Below are positions 31,630 to 35,721 of a DNA stretch of 35,721 nt, in pieces. The notes beneath the pieces are model-generated. The model worked only from the letters and a program-made list of their open reading frames with translations. It searched no databases and was not told where the DNA came from. The DNA is from Acidimicrobiales bacterium (lineage in GTDB: Bacteria; Actinomycetota; Acidimicrobiia; Acidimicrobiales; DASWMK01): contig DASWMK010000245.1 of the NCBI GenBank assembly GCA_036399815.1, positions 1 to 35,721 of the forward strand. The letters run 5' to 3'. Numbering within the stretch: the stretch's first letter is position 1; every line of letters begins with the position of its first letter. Both the position numbers and the translations under genes were made by a program.

Positions 31630-32394
31630 GTGGGCGCCGGCCACGTCGCCGACCTCGTCGTCCCCGGGCCGTCGCCGGTCCACCGGCTCCCGGCCCAGTG
31701 CAAGCTGGCGGCGACGTTCCTGTTCGTGGTGGCGGTCGTCGCCACCCCCCGGGAGGCGTTCTGGGCCTTCGCCGCCCACGCCGCCGTCGTGGTCGCCGCC
31801 GCCGCCGTCGGCCGGCTCCCGCTCGGCGTGCTGGCCCGCCGGCTCGTGATCGAGGTGCCGTTCCTGCTGTTCGCGCTGGCCCTGCCGCTCGTGGGCGGGG
31901 GCGAGCGGACGGAGGTCCTGGGCGTGCCCCTGTCCGTCGCCGGGCTGTGGGGCGCCTGGTCGATCCTGGCCAAGGCGACGCTCGGCCTCGGCGCCACCCT
32001 CGTCCTCACCGCCACCACGCCCCTCGCCGACGTCGTCACCGGCCTCGACCGGCTGCGGGTGCCGCGGGTGTTCACCGCCGTCGCCGGGGCGATGGTCCGC
32101 TACGCCGACGTGGTGGCCGGCGACCTGCGGCGCATGCGGATCGCCAGGGAGTCCCGCGGCTCGGACCCCCGCTGGCTGTGGCAGGCGAGGGCGGTGGCCG
32201 CGACCGCCGGCGCCCTGTTCGTCCGCTCCTACGAGCGGGGCGAGCGGGTCCACCTCGCCATGCTGTCGAGGGGCTTCGACGGGACCATGCCGGCCGTCGG
32301 CGGCGCCGCCGCGGCGGGCGCCGACTGGCTCGCCGCCCTCCTCGTGCCGGCGGCGGCGGCCGCCGTCGCCCTCGCCGCCGCGGTCGCCGCGTGA
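31630..32394 (+). CDS. cbiQ: ECF-type transporter T component (CbiQ family)
   Basis: A 254-residue membrane protein, the energy-coupling scaffold that links the S component to the ATPase. It begins with the HRLPAQCKLAATFLFVVAVV pattern. It has the coupling-helix signatures ARESRG (near residue 178) and ERVHLAMLSRGF (near residue 210) that touch the ATPase. Several helices surround these. The GTG start lies 1 nt after the PDGLE gene stop and the end overlaps cbiO by 4 nt. Confidence 0.92.
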   Translation: MGAGHVADLVVPGPSPVHRLPAQCKLAATFLFVVAVVATPREAFWAFAAHAAVVVAAAAVGRLPLGVLARRLVIEVPFLLFALALPLVGGGERTEVLGVPLSVAGLWGAWSILAKATLGLGATLVLTATTPLADVVTGLDRLRVPRVFTAVAGAMVRYADVVAGDLRRMRIARESRGSDPRWLWQARAVAATAGALFVRSYERGERVHLAMLSRGFDGTMPAVGGAAAAGADWLAALLVPAAAAAVALAAAVAA

Positions 32395-33167
32395 CCACCC
32401 CGGCCCTCCGGGTCCGGCGGCTGTCCTACGCCTACCCCGACGGGCACCAGGCGCTGTTCGGCGTCGACCTCGAAGTCGCGCCGGGGGAGCGGGTGGCCGT
32501 GCTCGGCCCCAACGGCGCCGGCAAGACGACGCTGGTCCTCCACCTGAACGGCGTGCTCCGCCCCGGCGCCGGGACCGTCGAGGTCGGCGGGCTGGAGGTC
32601 GGCCCCGGCACCCTCGGGGAGGTGCGGCGCCGGGTCGGGATCGTGTTCCAGGATCCCGACGACCAGCTGTTCATGCCGACCGTCGGCCAGGACGTGGCCT
32701 TCGGGCCGGCCAACCTCGGCCTCCGGGGCGACGACCTGCGCGCCGCCACCGACCGGGCCCTCGCCGCCGTCGGCATGGAGGCGGTGGCCGACCGCCCGCC
32801 CCACCACCTGAGCTTCGGCCAGCGGCGGCGGGTCGCCGTCGCCACCGTCCTCGCCATGGGCCCCCAGGTCCTCGTCCTCGACGAGCCCTCGTCGAACCTC
32901 GACCCGGCCGGCCGCCGGGAGCTGGCCGACGTCGTCCGCGGGCTCGACCTGACCGTCCTGATGGTCACCCACGACCTGCCCTACGCGCTGGAGCTGTGCC
33001 CGAGGGCGGTGATCCTGAACGGCGGCCGGATGGTGGCCGACGGCCCGACGGCCGACCTGCTGGCCGACGAGGCCCTGCTCGGCGCCAACCGGCTGGAGCT
33101 GCCGTTCGGGTTCGACCCCCGCCGCGTTGCGCCACCTCGCCCTGTGCAAACCGGCCGCGAGCCGTAG
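32391..33167 (+). CDS. cbiO: ECF-type nickel/cobalt transporter ATP-binding protein (CbiO family)
   Basis: A 258-residue ATPase: Walker A GPNGAGKTTLVLHLNGVL, Q-loop VFQDPDDQLFMPTVGQDVAFG (the ECF-type Q-helix), Walker B VLVLDEPSSNLDP and switch His VTHDLPYA. The signature is LSFGQRRRVAVATVL, with Phe in place of the usual Gly, a variant I note but would not call inactive. The GTG start overlaps the cbiQ stop. Its TAG stop forms the first half of the -10 hexamer for the next gene. Confidence 0.92.
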   Translation: MTTPALRVRRLSYAYPDGHQALFGVDLEVAPGERVAVLGPNGAGKTTLVLHLNGVLRPGAGTVEVGGLEVGPGTLGEVRRRVGIVFQDPDDQLFMPTVGQDVAFGPANLGLRGDDLRAATDRALAAVGMEAVADRPPHHLSFGQRRRVAVATVLAMGPQVLVLDEPSSNLDPAGRRELADVVRGLDLTVLMVTHDLPYALELCPRAVILNGGRMVADGPTADLLADEALLGANRLELPFGFDPRRVAPPRPVQTGREP

Positions 33168-33170
33168 GCT
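33165..33170 (+). promoter_or_regulatory. Putative -10 for the SufR-like gene, overlapping the cbiO stop codon
   Basis: TAGGCT ends 6 nt before the GTG at 33177; its TAG is the cbiO stop. A weak -35-like TGTGCA lies 16 bp upstream. Confidence 0.45.
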
Positions 33171-33176
33171 GGGCCG

Positions 33177-33836
33177 GTGGCCGACGCCGCCCCCGCCCCC
33201 ACGCCGTCGCTGGCGAGCCTGCCCACCACCCGGCGGGCCCTCCTCGTCGCGCTGAAGAAGCGGGGCGAGGCGTCGGCCGAGGACCTCGCCGCCCAGCTGG
33301 CCATCACGGTGAGCGCCGTCCGCCAGCACCTCGCCGGCCTCGTCGGCGACGGGCTGGTCGCCCACCGGGCCGAGCGGGGCCGCCCCGGCCGCCCCCGGCA
33401 CCGCTACCACCTCACCGAGGCGGGCGAGTCGCTGTTCCCCCGCCGCTACGGCGACCTGGCCAACGAGCTGCTCACCTACGTGGAGGACGAGGACCCCGAG
33501 CTGGTCGAGCGGGTGTTCGAGCGCCGCCGGGTCCGCCGGGTCGAGCAGGCCAGGGAGCGCCTGGCCGGCCTCGGCTTCGGCGAGCAGGTGACGGAGCTGG
33601 CGAGGATCCTCGACGAGGACGGCTACCTGGCCCACGTCGAGCGCACCGCCGACGGCGCCTGGCGCATCGTCGAGCACAACTGCGCCATCCTCTCGGTCGC
33701 CCTCCGCTACGGCACCGCCTGCGGCACCGAGCTGTCGTTCCTCCGCGAGGTGCTGCCCGGCGCCACCGTCGAGCGGGTGGCCCACATGGTGGCCGGCTCG
33801 CACCACTGCGCCTACGAGGTCCGGCCCCGCCCGTGA
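33177..33836 (+). CDS. SufR-like helix-turn-helix regulator with C-terminal cysteine domain
   Basis: A 219-residue protein. Residues 15-85 form a winged helix (AEDLAAQLAITVSAVRQHLA, then RGRPGRPRHRYHLTEAG). The C-terminal domain has C169, C182 and C211, spaced C-x12-C-x28-C. SufR iron-sulfur repressors show C-x12-C-x13-C-x14-C, so the spacing fits exactly with the third cysteine replaced by A196. It may therefore bind an iron-sulfur cluster with three Cys and sense iron or oxygen. No suf operon is in the window. The GTG follows a -10-like hexamer by 6 nt, and the stop overlaps the LigD-type polymerase gene. Confidence 0.78.
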   Translation: MADAAPAPTPSLASLPTTRRALLVALKKRGEASAEDLAAQLAITVSAVRQHLAGLVGDGLVAHRAERGRPGRPRHRYHLTEAGESLFPRRYGDLANELLTYVEDEDPELVERVFERRRVRRVEQARERLAGLGFGEQVTELARILDEDGYLAHVERTADGAWRIVEHNCAILSVALRYGTACGTELSFLREVLPGATVERVAHMVAGSHHCAYEVRPRP

Positions 33837-34732
33837 CCGTCACGGTCACCCACCCCGAGCGGGTGCTGTTCCCCGACGCGGGGATCACCAAGGGCGACCT
33901 CGTCGCCTACTACGAGAAGGTGGCGGACGCCATGGTCCCCCACCTCGAGGGCCGGCCCCTCACCATGCAGCGCTACCACGGCCCGGTCACCGGGGAGGGC
34001 TTCTTCCAGAAGTCGGCCTCGGACCACTTCCCGCCGTTCGTGGAGCGGGCGACCGTGCCGAAGGGCGGCAAGGGGACCATCACCCACCCGGTCGTCGCCT
34101 CGCCCGACGCCCTCGTCTACCTGGCCAACCAGGGGATGGTGACGGCGCACGTCTGGCTGGCGCGGGCCGACCGGCCGCTGCACCCCGACCGCCTCGTGCT
34201 CGACCTCGACCCGTCCGAGCCCGACCTCGCCCTGCTGCGGCGGGCGGCCAGGGCGGCCAGGCGGGCCTTCGAGGAGGTGGGGTTGGTGCCCCACCTCGCC
34301 GCCACGGGGTCGCGCGGGTTCCACGTGACCGCCCCGCTCGACCGGTCGGCCACCACCGAGGAGGCGCACGCGTTCGCGGCCGACCTCGCCACCCTGGTGG
34401 CGTCCCGCGACCCGGACGAGCTGACGACCGCGTTCTCGAAGGCCGAACGGGGCGGGCGGCTGTTCCTCGACGCCAACCGCAACGGGTACGCGCAGACGGT
34501 CGTCGCCCCGTGGTCGGTGCGGGCGAGGCCCGGCGCCGGCGTGGCCGTGCCGCTGCGGTGGGAGGAGTTGGGCCGGGCCTTGCCGGACCGGTTCACCGTG
34601 CGGACGGCGCCCCGCCGCCTGGCGACGGCCGGCGACCCGTGGGCGACGATCGACGAGGCCGCCCGCCCCCTCGCCCCCGCCCGCGAGGCGCTCGACGCGC
34701 TCCTCGCCGAGTCCGGCGCCGACCCCGGCTAG
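33833..34732 (+). CDS. LigD-type DNA primase/polymerase domain protein (stand-alone)
   Basis: A 299-residue protein matching the polymerase domain of LigD, which fills or extends ends during non-homologous end joining and related repair. Catalytic acids are D124 and D126 (VLDLDPS) and probably D213 (RLFLDANRNGYAQT). The conserved SRGFH164VTAPLD and PWSVRARPGAGVAVPLRWEE are present. The ligase and nuclease domains of LigD are absent and no ku gene is in the window, so it is a separate polymerase as in many actinobacteria. The GTG start overlaps the SufR-like stop (GTGA). Confidence 0.9.
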   Translation: MTVTVTHPERVLFPDAGITKGDLVAYYEKVADAMVPHLEGRPLTMQRYHGPVTGEGFFQKSASDHFPPFVERATVPKGGKGTITHPVVASPDALVYLANQGMVTAHVWLARADRPLHPDRLVLDLDPSEPDLALLRRAARAARRAFEEVGLVPHLAATGSRGFHVTAPLDRSATTEEAHAFAADLATLVASRDPDELTTAFSKAERGGRLFLDANRNGYAQTVVAPWSVRARPGAGVAVPLRWEELGRALPDRFTVRTAPRRLATAGDPWATIDEAARPLAPAREALDALLAESGADPG

Positions 34733-34761
34733 CCGCACCGGCCCGCCCGGACGACCAGCCA

Positions 34762-34975
34762 GCCGGGTCGAGCCGTCAGCCGACGCGAACGCCCCGCGTC
34801 CCGCCGGGTCGAGCGGTCAGCCGAGCGGAGCGGTCCGCCGGGGCGAGCCGTCGGCCGACGCGAGCGTCGTCGCGCCGGAGCGAGCAGCGTCAGCCGAAGT
34901 GAGCGCCGTACGCGCGAGCGAGCCGTCGGCCGACGCGAGCGCCGTCCCGCCGGGGCGGGCGGTCAGCCGGCGGCC
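34762..34975. repeat. Degenerate tandem repeat, about six copies of a ~37-bp unit
   Basis: Copies begin near 34762, 34803, 34837, 34874, 34912 and 34949 (spacing 34-41 bp) with a shared core like GGGGCGAGCCGTCGGCCGAC followed by GCGAGCGCCGTC. Several copies contain the palindrome CGTCGGCCGACG or close variants, so they can form hairpins. The array fills the space between two convergent genes, and its last copy enters the 3' end of the sigma factor gene. Role in termination is possible; no U-tract is seen. Confidence 0.7.
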
Positions 34976-35721
34976 TCGGCCGCTTCCCGCAGGATGCGCA
35001 GGCTCTTGGCCAGCAGCCGGCTGACGTGCATCTGGCTGATCCCGAGCCGCTCGGCGATCTGGCTCTGGGTCATCCCCTCGAAGAACCGCAGGTGCAGCAT
35101 CAGCTGCTCGCGCCGCGGGAGCGTCGTCAGCAGGCCGGTGATGAGGATCCGGTTCTCGGCGTCGAACAGCGCCGCGTCCCGCTCGCCGAGCTGCTCGGCG
35201 AGGCCGGGCGCGGCCTCGTCGCCGTCGGAGGCGCCGCTCGGGGCGTCGATCGAGGACGACCGGTACGCCTGCCCGGCCTCCATCGCCTCGAGCACCTCCT
35301 CCTCCGAGGTCCCCGCCCGCTCGGCCAGCTCGGACACGGTCGGCGACCGGCCGAGCTCCTGGGTGAGCTCGCTGACGAGCGAGTTGATCTCGACGTGCAG
35401 CTCCTGGATGCGGCGGGGCACCCGCACCGCCCATCCCTTGTCCCGGAAGTGGCGCTTCAGCTCGCCGACGATCGTCGGGGTGGCGAACGTGGAGAACTCG
35501 AGGCCCCGGGCCGGGTCGAACCGCTCGACCGCCTTCACGAGGCCGAGCGACGCCACCTGCACGAGGTCGTCCAGGGCGACCCCCCGGTTGGCGAAACGGC
35601 GAGCGAGGTGCTCGGCCAGCCGCAGGTGCGCCTCGATGAGCTCGTCGCGGAGGGCGCGCTCGCGCCGGACGGCGTACTCCTCGAACTTCTCCCTGAGCTG
35701 TTCCCGCTCGGCGTCCTCCAG
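34963..35721 (-). CDS. SigB/SigF-type stress sigma factor (partial, N-terminus beyond window)
   Basis: The visible 252 residues lack a start codon; the frame is open to the right edge and begins LEDAEREQLREKFEEYAVRR. Region 2 (RLAEHLARRFANRGVALDDL, then VQVASLGLVKAVERFDP) and KGWAVRVPRRIQEL are typical of SigB/SigF/WhiG-like group 3 sigma factors. Region 3 and the region 4 helix-turn-helix (MTQSQIAERLGISQMHVSRL) follow. Such factors control general stress responses or differentiation and are often held by anti-sigma proteins; none is visible here. The tandem repeat touches its 3' end. The family call is secure, the regulon unknown. Confidence 0.92.
   Translation of the reverse strand: MEDAEREQLREKFEEYAVRRERALRDELIEAHLRLAEHLARRFANRGVALDDLVQVASLGLVKAVERFDPARGLEFSTFATPTIVGELKRHFRDKGWAVRVPRRIQELHVEINSLVSELTQELGRSPTVSELAERAGTSEEEVLEAMEAGQAYRSSSIDAPSGASDGDEAAPGLAEQLGERDAALFDAENRILITGLLTTLPRREQLMLHLRFFEGMTQSQIAERLGISQMHVSRLLAKSLRILREAAEAAG

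Noticed and set aside
34762-34975. CRISPR array
   Set aside because: The repeats are degenerate and directly adjacent, with no unique spacers and no cas genes nearby.

Overview
The window is about 35.7 kb of very GC-rich, densely packed DNA. It reads as the chromosome of an actinobacterium, most likely a member of the Acidimicrobiia. Supporting signs are a WhiB-family regulator with an AT-hook, an F420-type luciferase-like oxidoreductase, a stand-alone LigD-type polymerase, an actinobacterial caa3 oxidase locus and frequent leaderless starts. The exact lineage is inference. I see no insertion sequence, phage gene, CRISPR array, rRNA or tRNA, and no gene-free stretch longer than 300 bases.

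Region 1 (1-9489) is respiratory. The start of an ECF sigma factor diverges from ctaB (heme o synthase). Three genes follow: a heme-copper oxidase subunit I paralogue that has lost the binuclear-centre ligands, a subunit III-like protein, and a membrane protein with an acidic, His-containing tail. Then comes a complete caa3 oxidase set: ctaC (with fused cytochrome c), ctaD, ctaE, a subunit IV and ctaG.

Region 2 (9470-15752) holds an ABC-2 export pair, serS, a hemerythrin-like protein and a Nur-like Fur-family regulator. A leftward cluster follows: a MauE-like membrane protein, a MauD-like thioredoxin, and a Tat-targeted protein with 18 cysteines, with a multi-pass membrane protein beyond it.

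Region 3 (15753-23568) has a four-gene betaine/choline-type ABC transporter with a short upstream leader ORF, an Rv2578c-type radical SAM protein, pdxH, an F420-type oxidoreductase, a poly-gamma-glutamate hydrolase-like protein and a CcdA-like protein.

Region 4 (23569-27212) centres on a WhiB7-like gene. Its leader looks like a complete attenuator: a promoter with an AT-rich box, a 58-codon upstream ORF, a hairpin, then an intrinsic terminator before the coding start. Divergent from it are an acyl-ACP thioesterase and a glycosyltransferase, followed by orn and dut.

Region 5 (27216-33167) is metal uptake. A Zur-like repressor diverges from znuACB over a Zur-box-like palindrome that covers the znuA -10. 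A hotdog thioesterase follows, then an ECF-type nickel/cobalt transporter (cbiM/nikM, nikN-like, cbiQ, cbiO) preceded by a palindrome matching the Nur-box layout. The Nur-like regulator in region 2 is the natural candidate for that site.

Region 6 (33177-35721) has a SufR-like regulator overlapping a LigD-type polymerase, a tandem repeat, and a SigB/SigF-type sigma factor cut by the window end.

Throughout, TAnnnT hexamers lie 6-12 nt before start codons that lack a Shine-Dalgarno sequence. In four cases the TAG stop of the preceding gene forms the first half of that hexamer.
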